DNA from: Streptomyces griseus
Lineage (GTDB): Bacteria; Actinomycetota; Actinomycetes; Streptomycetales; Streptomycetaceae
Direction: 5' to 3'
Assembly: GCF_900460065.1 (NCBI RefSeq)
Contig: NZ_UAVD01000005.1
Location: forward strand, 1 to 64,000
DNA length: 64,000 bases
Below the pieces are notes generated by a model that saw nothing but the letters and a program-made list of their open reading frames with translations, was not told the DNA's origin and ran no database searches. Position 1 is the first letter of the stretch; the number at the start of each line of letters is the position of its first letter. Position numbers and translations under genes: made by a program. Below, piece after piece: positions 8,437 through 16,821 of the stretch.

Positions 8437-10023
8437 ATGGGATACGCCCATGAATACGCCGACGCGATCATGCATCGCGGCCGGGTCCCGATGGACCCCG
8501 CGGACTACGTACCGAACTGGCAGGACGGCCCCCGCAAGGCCAAGTACCACCCGGGCGCGGACGGCTTCCCGCTGCCGGACGCGTCCTACCCGGCCGGGGC
8601 GACGCTCGACCGGGGCCTGTTCCCCGAAGGGGGCCCGGCCGAGGGGGAGTTCGACCTCGTCGCGCTCTCCGGCATGCTCCGCGACTCGTACGGTCTCACC
8701 GGCCGCCGCCTCGGCGTCCAGGCCAACACCGACCTGGACGCCCTGCCCTTCTACCCGCTGGCCAACTGGTCGCGCGGCTCCGCCTCCGGCGGCGGGCTGT
8801 ACCCGGTCGGCATCCACTGGGTGTCCGGGCCGAGCGGCCCCGTGCCGCCCGGGGTGCACTACTACTCCACCCGGCACCACTCCATGCAGCGGCTGCTCAC
8901 CGGCGATGTCTCCGACCGGGTCCGCGCGGCGCTGGGGGAGGACGCCCCGGGGCCGGAGACCGATCAGTACCTGGTGCTCTCCATCAAGTACTGGCAGAAC
9001 TCCTTCAAGTACAACAGCTTCTCCTTCCACGCCGTCTCCATGGACCTCGGGGCCTGCGTCCAGACCTGGCGGATGTGGGCCGCCGCCCGGGGGCTGGCCG
9101 TCGAGCCGGCCCTCTGGTTCGACGAGGAACGCCTCGCGGAACTCCTCGGGGTGGACCCCGAGGCGGAGGGGATCTTCGCGGTGGTCCCGCTCAAGTGGGC
9201 CGGTCCGCAGCCGCCTTCGGGGCGGCCCGCCGCTGAGGGGCCCGTCGCCGTGCGCCGCGGGGACGTCGAGCGCTCCCGGACCGTCCTCACCTTCGACGCG
9301 CTGGTCCGCATGCAGGCGGCCACATCGGCCGATGCCGCGGCCCGGCCCGGCCCGGGGGCGCTGGCCCCGGCCGCCGCGCACCCCGTCGACCGGGCGCTCG
9401 CGGAGGTCGCGCTGCCGCCCGCGCGGGCGCTGGACGCGGACGTACGCACCGCCCTGCGCGCGCGCCGCAGCAGCTTCGGCCGGTTCGACGCCCAGCGACC
9501 GGTCACCGCCGACCAGTTGGCCGCCTGCCTGGCCGCCGCCTCGGCCGGATCGCGGATCGGCGGCGACACCGGGGACGTCCGGCTGACCCGGCTCTACGCG
9601 TTCGTGAACCACGTCGAGGGCGTCGAGCCCGGCTCGTACGCCTACGACCCCGAGCGGCGCGGTCTGCGGCGGGTGAAGGAGGGGCGGCCGGGGGAGTTCC
9701 TCCAGCGGAACTACTTCCTCTCCAACTACAACCTGGAGCAGGCCGGAGCGGTCCTGGTGCCGACCGTCCGCACCACCGCCGTCCTCGACGCGGTCGGGGA
9801 CCGGGGATACCGGCTGGTCAACGCCACCATCGGGGCCGTCGCCCAGTCCGTCTACACCGCCGCCGCGGCCATGGACCTGGGCTGCGGCGTCGCCCTCGGC
9901 TTCGACAACATCTCCTACATCGAGGAGCTGGGTCTCGAAGGGACGGGCGAGGCGCCCCTGCTGATCATGATGATCGGCAACGAACGCCCCGCCCCCGCCG
10001 ACTTCCGCTACGAGATCGCCTGA
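8437..10023 (+). CDS. SagB-type FMN azoline dehydrogenase, two-domain
   Basis: The start at ATG 8437 is chosen because AAGGAG lies six bases upstream; an in-frame ATG at 8389 overlaps the YcaO stop but lacks such a site. 528 residues. This flavin enzyme oxidises azolines to aromatic thiazoles and oxazoles. There are two nitroreductase-like halves: residues about 60-280 (with WSRGSASGGGLYPV and the SIKYWQNSFKYNSFSFHAVSMDLG block) and about 325-528, beginning with RRSSFGRF, the FMN-phosphate-contacting motif, and containing LVNATIGAVAQSVYTAAAAMDLGCG. Duplicated dehydrogenases of this size are usual for thiopeptide-type clusters. Confidence 0.9.
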   Translation: MGYAHEYADAIMHRGRVPMDPADYVPNWQDGPRKAKYHPGADGFPLPDASYPAGATLDRGLFPEGGPAEGEFDLVALSGMLRDSYGLTGRRLGVQANTDLDALPFYPLANWSRGSASGGGLYPVGIHWVSGPSGPVPPGVHYYSTRHHSMQRLLTGDVSDRVRAALGEDAPGPETDQYLVLSIKYWQNSFKYNSFSFHAVSMDLGACVQTWRMWAAARGLAVEPALWFDEERLAELLGVDPEAEGIFAVVPLKWAGPQPPSGRPAAEGPVAVRRGDVERSRTVLTFDALVRMQAATSADAAARPGPGALAPAAAHPVDRALAEVALPPARALDADVRTALRARRSSFGRFDAQRPVTADQLAACLAAASAGSRIGGDTGDVRLTRLYAFVNHVEGVEPGSYAYDPERRGLRRVKEGRPGEFLQRNYFLSNYNLEQAGAVLVPTVRTTAVLDAVGDRGYRLVNATIGAVAQSVYTAAAAMDLGCGVALGFDNISYIEELGLEGTGEAPLLIMMIGNERPAPADFRYEIA

Positions 10024-10037
10024 AACGGGAGCCGACG

Positions 10038-12830
10038 ATGACCGAAACCACCGGGCCCGCCGGTACCGCCGAAACCACGGGGACCACCGGGACCGCCGAC
10101 GCAGTCGACGCCGCTCGCAGCGGCACCGGCTCCCCCCGCCCCGCGTTCATGCTGCGCGTCGCCGGGCTCCCCGTCGACGACGTCCGGGCCCTGCGCTGCC
10201 CCGACAGCCGCCGCTGGGCCGACGACGTCCTCGACACCACCGAGCAACTGGCGCTGCTGGCCGGCAAGGCCGGGGACCAGCTGCACGGGCTGATCGGCGG
10301 CAGCGACGACGAACCGCTGCGCCGCGCCCTGCTGAAGCTGCGCCGGGACGTCTTCAACAACCGGCTGCCGGACCCGGTGGCCGCGAAGGACGCCCTCGCC
10401 CGGGTGGGCGCCCTCGACCCGGCCGCCGCCCGGGCCCTCGCCGACTGGCTGACCGGCCGCCGCGCCCTCGCCGCGAAGCGCGAGGCGGGGGCCGGGCCGC
10501 TCGCCGCCGAGACCGGCCGCAGCCGCGCCGAACTGGCCCGGATCGCCGGCCACGAGCGCCTGCGCAAGGGGCTGTTGCTCGCCTCGCCGACCCTGGACGC
10601 ACAGCTCGACGCCTACCGGCGCCAGGCGTCCCGGGCCGGGGCCCGGCCCGACCGCAAACAGCGCAAGATCGAACGTTCGCTGCTCTCCTACGTCTACCGC
10701 ACCGCCTGCAAGACCAGCCCCTTCTCCACCTTCACCGCCGTCGCCCCCGGCGTGTTCGGCGGCTCGGACGGCCTGCGGGTCCGGGTCGGCGAGGAGTGGC
10801 GGACGCAGGTCCGGCTCAACGTCGTGGCGCTCGGCCGGCTCGCCGACGCGGTGATCGCCGACCCGGTCCGCCGGGCCGATCTGCCCCTCGCCCTCGCCTC
10901 CGGCTGGGGACGCGACGACGACCGGGTCCGCTACGTGCGGCGCTGGGTCACCGCCGGGGACGACGACACCGCCGTCACCTTCGACGCGGTGAAGGACCGG
11001 CTGTTCTTCCTGCGCCGCAGCGGCACCCTGGAACGGCTGCTCGGCCTGTTCGAGGAGCGCGGCACGATCCGCTACGGCGAGCTGGCGGCCTGGCTGGAGC
11101 AGGACCGGGGCGCGGCGCGCGAGGAGTGCGAGCAGTACCTCGGGGCGCTCCTGGACGTCGGCATGGTCCAGGTGCCGTGCCTGCGGACCGAGGTCCACGA
11201 CACCGACCCGCTCCGCGCCTTCCAGGACGCGCTGCGCGGCCTGGACCGGCCCTGGGCCGACCGGCTCGCGGACCGGCTGGACGAACCCGCGGCCCGGGCC
11301 GCCCGCTTCGCCGAAGCGGCCCCGGACGAGCGGCGCGCCCTGCTGGAGGCCGTGCGGGCCGGGCTGCGGGCCGTCCAGGAGGAGGAGCTGGGGGCCGGGC
11401 GCGCGAAGGTGCCGCAGACCGTGCTGTACGAGGACGCGGCGGCGGCGCCCCGCCGGGCGACCGGCACCGGCGTCGCGCTGGACCCCGAGGCCTGGGAGGA
11501 GCTGGCCGCCGGCCCGCTGGCGGCCGTGGAGCGGGTCCTGCCCGCCTTCGACCTCACCCTTCCGCAGCGGATCACCTTCCAGGGCTTCTTCCTCGCCCGG
11601 TACGGCCGCGGCGGGCGCTGCGACGACCTGCTGAAGCTGGTCCACGACTTCCACGAGGACTTCTTCGACCAGTACATGACGTTCACCGCCTCCCGCACCC
11701 CGTACGACGCCGACGGCGCCTACGTCCCCGAGGTCAACTGGCTGGGCCTGGAGCGGCTGCGCGCCCTCGACACCGCCCGGCGCACCTTCACCGCCCGGAT
11801 GACCGCGCTGTGGGAGGCGGCCGAAGCGGCGGGACCCGGGGCGGCCGAGATACGTCTCGACGACGCGTTCCTCGACGCGGTCGCCGAAGAACTCCCCGCC
11901 GTGGATGGCGAATTCACGCCGATGAGCCATCACGTGCAGATCGCCGACCGGCCCGGCGACCCGCTCGTCGTCCTCAACCGCTCCTACGGCGGGGTGTCGT
12001 TTTCGTTCACCCGGTTCACCCAGCTTTTCGACGGCCTCGGCGAACGGCTCCTCGCCGACACCGACGCCCTGGTGCCCGAGGGCGCCGTCCTGGCCGAGGT
12101 CACCGGCGGTCCCGTCACCAGCAACCTCAACCTGCACGCCAGGCTCACCCCGTACGAGATCGTCTGCCCCGGCGAACGCGGCACCCTGGACGAGGAGTTC
12201 CGGATCGCACTGGACGACCTGTACCTCGTGCACGACCCGGAGGCCGACCGGCTGGCCCTGCGCTCGGTCCGCCTGGACCGCGAGGTGATCCCCGTCTACC
12301 TCGGCTACCTCGTCCCCCTCGCCCTGCCCGAACTGCCCCGCACCCTGCTCCTCCTCTCCCCGACCTCGATGGCCCCCCTCAACGTGTGGGCGGGCGTCCC
12401 CGAGGGCGAGCCGCGCGGCGGGGTCACCGGGCGGCCCCGGGTGCGGCACGGCTCCCTCGTCCTGAGCCGGCGCAGCTGGAGCGCCCCGGCGGCCGTCCTG
12501 CCGCTGCACCGGCCGGGCGCCCCGGAGGACGGCTGGTTCCTGGACTGGCACGCCTTCCGGCGCACCCACGGTCTGCCCGACCGGGTCTTCGCGACCGTGT
12601 CGGACACCGGGGCCCGGGGCGCGACCGGGGCCAAACCGCAGTACCTCGACTTCGACAGCCCGCTGTCCCTGTCCGCCTTCGAGGCGCTGGTCAAGTCCGC
12701 CGACGCCCGCGTGGTGTTCCGGGAGATGCTGCCCGACGAGGACACGCTGCCCACCGTCAGCGGTCACGGCCGCCATGTCGCCGAACTGGCCGTGGAGACG
12801 GCCGTACCCGTCCGCAGGAGGACCACCTGA
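10038..12830 (+). CDS. LanB-type dehydratase, glutamylation protein
   Basis: 930 residues, ATG with GGGAG seven bases upstream. Matches the N-terminal domain of class I lanthipeptide dehydratases, which transfers glutamate from glutamyl-tRNA to Ser/Thr of the precursor. Visible features are the basic core RKQRKIERSLLSYVYRTACKTSPFSTFT, the RITFQGFFLARYG and VHDFHEDFFDQY blocks, and the NRSYGGVSFSFTRF region before the C-terminus. It lacks the elimination domain, supplied by the next gene whose start overlaps this stop (ATGA). Together they would convert Ser and Thr of the precursor core into dehydroalanine and dehydrobutyrine. Confidence 0.92.
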   Translation: MTETTGPAGTAETTGTTGTADAVDAARSGTGSPRPAFMLRVAGLPVDDVRALRCPDSRRWADDVLDTTEQLALLAGKAGDQLHGLIGGSDDEPLRRALLKLRRDVFNNRLPDPVAAKDALARVGALDPAAARALADWLTGRRALAAKREAGAGPLAAETGRSRAELARIAGHERLRKGLLLASPTLDAQLDAYRRQASRAGARPDRKQRKIERSLLSYVYRTACKTSPFSTFTAVAPGVFGGSDGLRVRVGEEWRTQVRLNVVALGRLADAVIADPVRRADLPLALASGWGRDDDRVRYVRRWVTAGDDDTAVTFDAVKDRLFFLRRSGTLERLLGLFEERGTIRYGELAAWLEQDRGAAREECEQYLGALLDVGMVQVPCLRTEVHDTDPLRAFQDALRGLDRPWADRLADRLDEPAARAARFAEAAPDERRALLEAVRAGLRAVQEEELGAGRAKVPQTVLYEDAAAAPRRATGTGVALDPEAWEELAAGPLAAVERVLPAFDLTLPQRITFQGFFLARYGRGGRCDDLLKLVHDFHEDFFDQYMTFTASRTPYDADGAYVPEVNWLGLERLRALDTARRTFTARMTALWEAAEAAGPGAAEIRLDDAFLDAVAEELPAVDGEFTPMSHHVQIADRPGDPLVVLNRSYGGVSFSFTRFTQLFDGLGERLLADTDALVPEGAVLAEVTGGPVTSNLNLHARLTPYEIVCPGERGTLDEEFRIALDDLYLVHDPEADRLALRSVRLDREVIPVYLGYLVPLALPELPRTLLLLSPTSMAPLNVWAGVPEGEPRGGVTGRPRVRHGSLVLSRRSWSAPAAVLPLHRPGAPEDGWFLDWHAFRRTHGLPDRVFATVSDTGARGATGAKPQYLDFDSPLSLSAFEALVKSADARVVFREMLPDEDTLPTVSGHGRHVAELAVETAVPVRRRTT

Positions 12831-13876
12831 TGACCCCCTCACCCGCACCGGCCGCGACCGCCGCCGGCACGTGGCAGGCCACCCACGTCTTCTACGCCGC
12901 CAACCCCCGCCCCTTCCTCCTGAACTGCGTCCGCCCGCTGGTCGCGGAGCTGGAGGCCGACGGGCTGCTCGCCGGGTACTTCTTCATCAACTACTGGCTG
13001 GAGGGCCCCCACGTACGGCTGCGCCTCAAGCCGTCCTCACCCGCCGCCGAGCCGGAGGTGGCCCGCCGCACCGAGGAGGCCGTGGACGCGTTCCTCGCCG
13101 AGCGGCCCGCCCTGTACGAGGTCGACTCCGGGTTCCTCAACGACTTCTACAACGCCCTCTTCGAGATCGAGTTCCCCGGCGGCGAGCGCGGCCACTACAC
13201 CGACGAACAGGGCCGGATGAACCTGCGCCCCAACAACTCCCGCCACCGCGAGCCCTACGAACCGGAGTTCGGGAAGTACGGCGGTCCCGCCGGGATCGAG
13301 CTGGCCGAGTGGCACTTCCGGCACTCCAGCGATCTGGTGATCGACGCGCTCGCCACCAAGAACCTCCACCTGCGCACCGTCCTGCTGGGCACGGCCGCCC
13401 AGTTCATGATGGTGATGGCCTCCACCTTCCTGCCGGACCGGGCGGAGCTGACCGGATACCTCGACGACTACTACGCTTTCTGGCACCGGGCGTTCCCCGG
13501 CACCGGATTCATCGGCACCGACGAGTACGACACCAACTACGCCCGGACGGCGGACGGGCTGCGGGACCGGTTCGCCCGGGTCCGGGCCGCCACCGCCCCG
13601 CCCGGGAGCGCCCGCTCGCTCCCCGGGTCCCTGGCCGGCTGGGCCGAGCACTGCGCCGAACTGCGCGACCGGGCCCGGGGGCTGGCCGTGGACGGAGACC
13701 TGGTCTTCCGGTCCTGGGACGGCGAGCGGGACGAACGGGTCACCGACCCCGCCGTGGCACTGCCGCTGCTGCTCTCCCCGTACATGCACATGACGAACAA
13801 CCGGCTGCACGTCACCATCCGCGACGAGGCCTATCTCAGCCACGTCCTGGGCCGGGTCCTCAAGGAGTCCGCGTGA
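12830..13876 (+). CDS. LanB-type glutamate-elimination protein (thiopeptide-type bacteriocin biosynthesis family)
   Basis: 348 residues; ATG overlaps the previous stop and has AGGAGG eight bases upstream. Family marks are NYWLEGPHVRLRL near residue 60, the NSRHREPYEPEFGKYGGPAGIELAEWHF stretch at about 140 (described here in part only: HREPYEPEFGKYGG), and SPYMHMTNNRLHV near the C-terminus. This fold removes glutamate from glutamylated Ser/Thr. The same fold also makes the [4+2] pyridine synthases of thiopeptide pathways. Because dehydration needs an eliminase and this is the only copy here, elimination is the more economical assignment, but a synthase role is not excluded. Confidence 0.85.
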   Translation: MTPSPAPAATAAGTWQATHVFYAANPRPFLLNCVRPLVAELEADGLLAGYFFINYWLEGPHVRLRLKPSSPAAEPEVARRTEEAVDAFLAERPALYEVDSGFLNDFYNALFEIEFPGGERGHYTDEQGRMNLRPNNSRHREPYEPEFGKYGGPAGIELAEWHFRHSSDLVIDALATKNLHLRTVLLGTAAQFMMVMASTFLPDRAELTGYLDDYYAFWHRAFPGTGFIGTDEYDTNYARTADGLRDRFARVRAATAPPGSARSLPGSLAGWAEHCAELRDRARGLAVDGDLVFRSWDGERDERVTDPAVALPLLLSPYMHMTNNRLHVTIRDEAYLSHVLGRVLKESA

Positions 13877-15015
13877 GCGCGGCCCCCGGTGCGCTCACCT
13901 CCTACCGGCCCGCGCTGCGGCCCCGGGTCCTGCTCAGCGACCCGCTGCTGGACGGAGCCGCCACCGTCCACCTGATCAAGGACGCCGAGACCGGCAACTC
14001 CTTCAAGGTCGGGCCCAAGGAGCACTTCCTCATCGTGCGCATGGACGGGGAGCGGAGCCTCGGGGAGATCGGCGAGGAGTACGCCGGTGCCTACGGCCGG
14101 CGGCTGGGGGACGCCCACTGGCGGCAACTCCTGTCCCTGCTGGGGGCGAAGGGGCTGCTGGCGGGCGCTCCCGCACGGAGCCCCGCCACCGGACCCGCCC
14201 CGGGCGCTCCCGCCCCCGCGGCGCCCGCCCCCGTACCGGAGCCGCGCACCCTGCTGCGCGGCTCCCTCCCCCTCGTCGCCGACGCCGACGCCACCACCGC
14301 CCGCCTCCACCGGGCCTTCGGCTTCCTGCTCGCACCCCCGCTGCTGGTGCCCCTGCTGGCGCTGGTCCTCGCCATGGAGGCGGTCGTGGCCGCCCGCTCC
14401 GGCGAACTCCTCCTCGCGGCCAAGGGGTTGCTCGCCAACCCTGTCCTGCTGACCGGCACGGCGGTCCTGCTCTGGGTGAGCACCGCGCTCCACGAACTGG
14501 CGCACGGCGTGACGGCCCGGCACTACGGCGGCCGGGTCGCCGAGATCGGGCTGCGGTGGCGACTGCCCGCCGTGATCATGTACTGCACGGTCGACGACTA
14601 CCTCTACTTCGGCACCCGGCGGCACCGCATCGCCACCGCCCTCGCCGGAGCGGTGATGAACCTGGTGTTCCTGCTCCCGTTCTGCGCGCTCTGGCTGTTC
14701 GCCCCGCTCGACGACGCGACGCACGACGCGTTCGCCGCGCTGCTGCTCCTCGGCAGCGTCCAGGCGTTCGCGATGCTCGTGCCGCTGCCGCCCCTGGACG
14801 GCTACCGGATCGCGGGCCAGCTCGCCGGGGCCACCGGACTCGCCGCCTCGGCCGGCGCCTACCTCCGGCTCGCCCTGCGCCGCTCCCCGGAGGCCGCCGC
14901 CTACCCGCGCCGGGCCCGGATCGCCTATCCCGCCTACGCGGCGGTCACGGTGCTCGTTCTCGCCGGGACCGTGGCGGCGGCCGTCGCGGCCACCCATCAT
15001 CTGCTGACGGCCTGA
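13873..15015 (+). CDS. RRE-fused M50 family membrane metalloprotease
   Basis: 380 residues from GTG 13873, which overlaps the previous stop (GTGA) and has AAGGAG five bases upstream. Residues about 12-100 (HLIKDAETGNSFKVGPKEH onward) look like a PqqD-type winged-helix RiPP recognition element. After a Pro/Ala linker come several membrane helices with HELAH at residues 207-211 and a second zinc motif ending LPPLDG (Asp309), the arrangement of site-2-protease-like M50 enzymes. The likely job is removing the leader peptide at or in the membrane, coupled to the exporter encoded next. No PDZ domain is seen. The fusion gives the protease its own leader-recognition module. Confidence 0.85.
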   Translation: MSAAPGALTSYRPALRPRVLLSDPLLDGAATVHLIKDAETGNSFKVGPKEHFLIVRMDGERSLGEIGEEYAGAYGRRLGDAHWRQLLSLLGAKGLLAGAPARSPATGPAPGAPAPAAPAPVPEPRTLLRGSLPLVADADATTARLHRAFGFLLAPPLLVPLLALVLAMEAVVAARSGELLLAAKGLLANPVLLTGTAVLLWVSTALHELAHGVTARHYGGRVAEIGLRWRLPAVIMYCTVDDYLYFGTRRHRIATALAGAVMNLVFLLPFCALWLFAPLDDATHDAFAALLLLGSVQAFAMLVPLPPLDGYRIAGQLAGATGLAASAGAYLRLALRRSPEAAAYPRRARIAYPAYAAVTVLVLAGTVAAAVAATHHLLTA

Positions 15016-15040
15016 TGTGTTCCACCCCAAGGAGAGTTCC

Positions 15041-16006
15041 ATGACGTCCACCGCCCCCCGCACCCCCCACGACCCCCCGGCGGGACCGTCCGCCGGGCCC
15101 GCCGTCGCCCTGAGCGACGTCCACAAGGCGTACGGCGCCACCCGGGCCGTCGACGGGGTCTCGCTGACCGTCGAACGCGGGGAGTTCTTCGGGCTGCTCG
15201 GGCCCAACGGGGCGGGCAAGACGACGCTCGTCGAGATCATGGAGGGCCAGCGGCGGGCCGACTCCGGCACGGTGGCCGTCCTGGGGGAGAGCCCCTGGCC
15301 GCGCAACACCGCCCTGCTGCCCCGGCTCGGCGTGCAGACCCAGGCCTCCTCGTTCTTCGTCCGGCTCACCGCCCGCGAGCACCTGGCCACCATGGCCGCC
15401 CTCTACCGGTGCGACTCGGCCGCCGCCGAACGGGCGCTGGCCTCCGTCGGCCTCACCGAACAGGGCGGCACCCGGGTCGACGACCTCTCCGGCGGCCAGC
15501 GGCAGCGGCTCGCCATCGCCTCCGCCCTGGTCCACGACCCCGAACTGATCTTCCTGGACGAGCCGACCGCCTCCCTCGACCCGCAGGCCCGCCGCTCCCT
15601 GTGGCAGGTCCTGCGCGACCTCAAGGGCCGGGGCCGCACCATCGTCTACACCACCCACCACCTGGACGAGGCCGAGGCGCTCTGCGACCGGGTCGCCATC
15701 ATGGTCGCGGGCCGGGTCGCCGCCCTGGACAGCCCCGGCCGGCTGATCGCCGCCGCCGGCCCGACCACCCGGCTGCTGGTCCCCGCCGACCGCCTCACAC
15801 CCGAACAGGCCCGCGCCATGGAGGGCGTGGACCGGGTGACCGAGGAAGGCGGCTCGCTCGTCCTGGAGACCCTCGCGGCGGGCCGGGTCCTGGCCGCCGT
15901 CGACGCCATCGCGGGGCTCCAGGGCGTACAGACCAGGACGGCGAGCCTGGAGGACGTGTACCTGGACCTGACCGGCGCCGGGGCGGCCGACGCCCCGCGA
16001 CCGTAG
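15041..16006 (+). CDS. ABC transporter ATP-binding protein (DrrA-like)
   Basis: The start at ATG 15041 has AAGGAGAG seven bases upstream; an in-frame ATG at 15017 has none. 321 residues. Walker A is GPNGAGKTT near residue 62, the signature is LSGGQRQR, and Walker B is LIFLDEP followed by TASLDPQ. The C-terminus has the TASLEDVYLDLTG block typical of drug and peptide exporters of the DrrA type. With the permease at 16066 it should export the mature peptide and may give self-protection, since no other resistance gene is evident in the cluster. Confidence 0.93.
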   Translation: MTSTAPRTPHDPPAGPSAGPAVALSDVHKAYGATRAVDGVSLTVERGEFFGLLGPNGAGKTTLVEIMEGQRRADSGTVAVLGESPWPRNTALLPRLGVQTQASSFFVRLTAREHLATMAALYRCDSAAAERALASVGLTEQGGTRVDDLSGGQRQRLAIASALVHDPELIFLDEPTASLDPQARRSLWQVLRDLKGRGRTIVYTTHHLDEAEALCDRVAIMVAGRVAALDSPGRLIAAAGPTTRLLVPADRLTPEQARAMEGVDRVTEEGGSLVLETLAAGRVLAAVDAIAGLQGVQTRTASLEDVYLDLTGAGAADAPRP

Positions 16007-16065
16007 CCCCGGCCGGCCGCCCCCGCCCCGAACGTGCAGCAGAACCAGCGATACGGAGACCCCGC

Positions 16066-16821
16066 ATGAGCGCCTACACCGCGCTGAGCCAGGCCGGATA
16101 CCGGGCCTACACCCGCGACCGCACCACCCTCTTCTTCACCTTCGCCTTCCCCCTGATCTTCCTGGTGGTCTTCGGGCTGATCTTCCACGGCCAGACGGTC
16201 GAGGAGAGCGGCAAGCCCTACATCAACTACATCGCTCCCGGCGTGCTCTCCTGGGGCGTCGGCAACGCCGCCGTCTTCGGCGTCGGGTTCGTCCTCATGC
16301 AGTGGCGGCGCGACGACATCCTCCGGCTGATCCGGATGACGCCCACGCCCGTCTCCACCGTCCTCGCCTCCCGCTACGTCCTGGCCCTCGGCATCGGAGC
16401 CGTACAAGCGGTCCTCTTCGTGGCGGTGGCGCTGCTCCCGTCCTTCGGGCTCCAGCTGGACGGCCGCTGGCCGCTCGCCCTGCCGGTGCTGGTCCTCGGC
16501 ATCACGGCCTTCCTCGCGCTCGGCGTCATCGTCGGCAGCTACGCGAAGACCCCCGAGGCGGTCGCCGCCGTCGCCAACTGCCTGATGATCCCCATGGCGT
16601 TCCTGTCCGGCTCGTTCTTCCCGCTGGACGCCATGCCCGGCTGGATGCAGAACCTCTCCCGGGTCCTGCCGCTGCGCTACCTCAACGACGGGATCTCCGG
16701 CGCGCTGACCGGCGACGGCTCCCTGACCGACATCGGCGTGGCCTGCGCGGTCCTCGCCGGATTCGCCCTCATCCTCGGCGCGGTCGCGCTGAAGACCTTC
16801 CGCTGGAGCGACAAGTCATGA
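16066..16821 (+). CDS. ABC-2 type transporter permease
   Basis: 251 residues, ATG with GGAG eight bases upstream. Six predicted membrane segments, beginning at FFTFAFPLIFLVVFGLIF. The C-terminal FLSGSFFPLDAMPGWMQNLSRVLPLRYLNDG region is the ABC-2 permease signature. It is the membrane half of the exporter encoded with 15041-16006. Its stop overlaps the start of the second YcaO gene (ATGA), so export and biosynthesis are translated from one message. Confidence 0.92.
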   Translation: MSAYTALSQAGYRAYTRDRTTLFFTFAFPLIFLVVFGLIFHGQTVEESGKPYINYIAPGVLSWGVGNAAVFGVGFVLMQWRRDDILRLIRMTPTPVSTVLASRYVLALGIGAVQAVLFVAVALLPSFGLQLDGRWPLALPVLVLGITAFLALGVIVGSYAKTPEAVAAVANCLMIPMAFLSGSFFPLDAMPGWMQNLSRVLPLRYLNDGISGALTGDGSLTDIGVACAVLAGFALILGAVALKTFRWSDKS

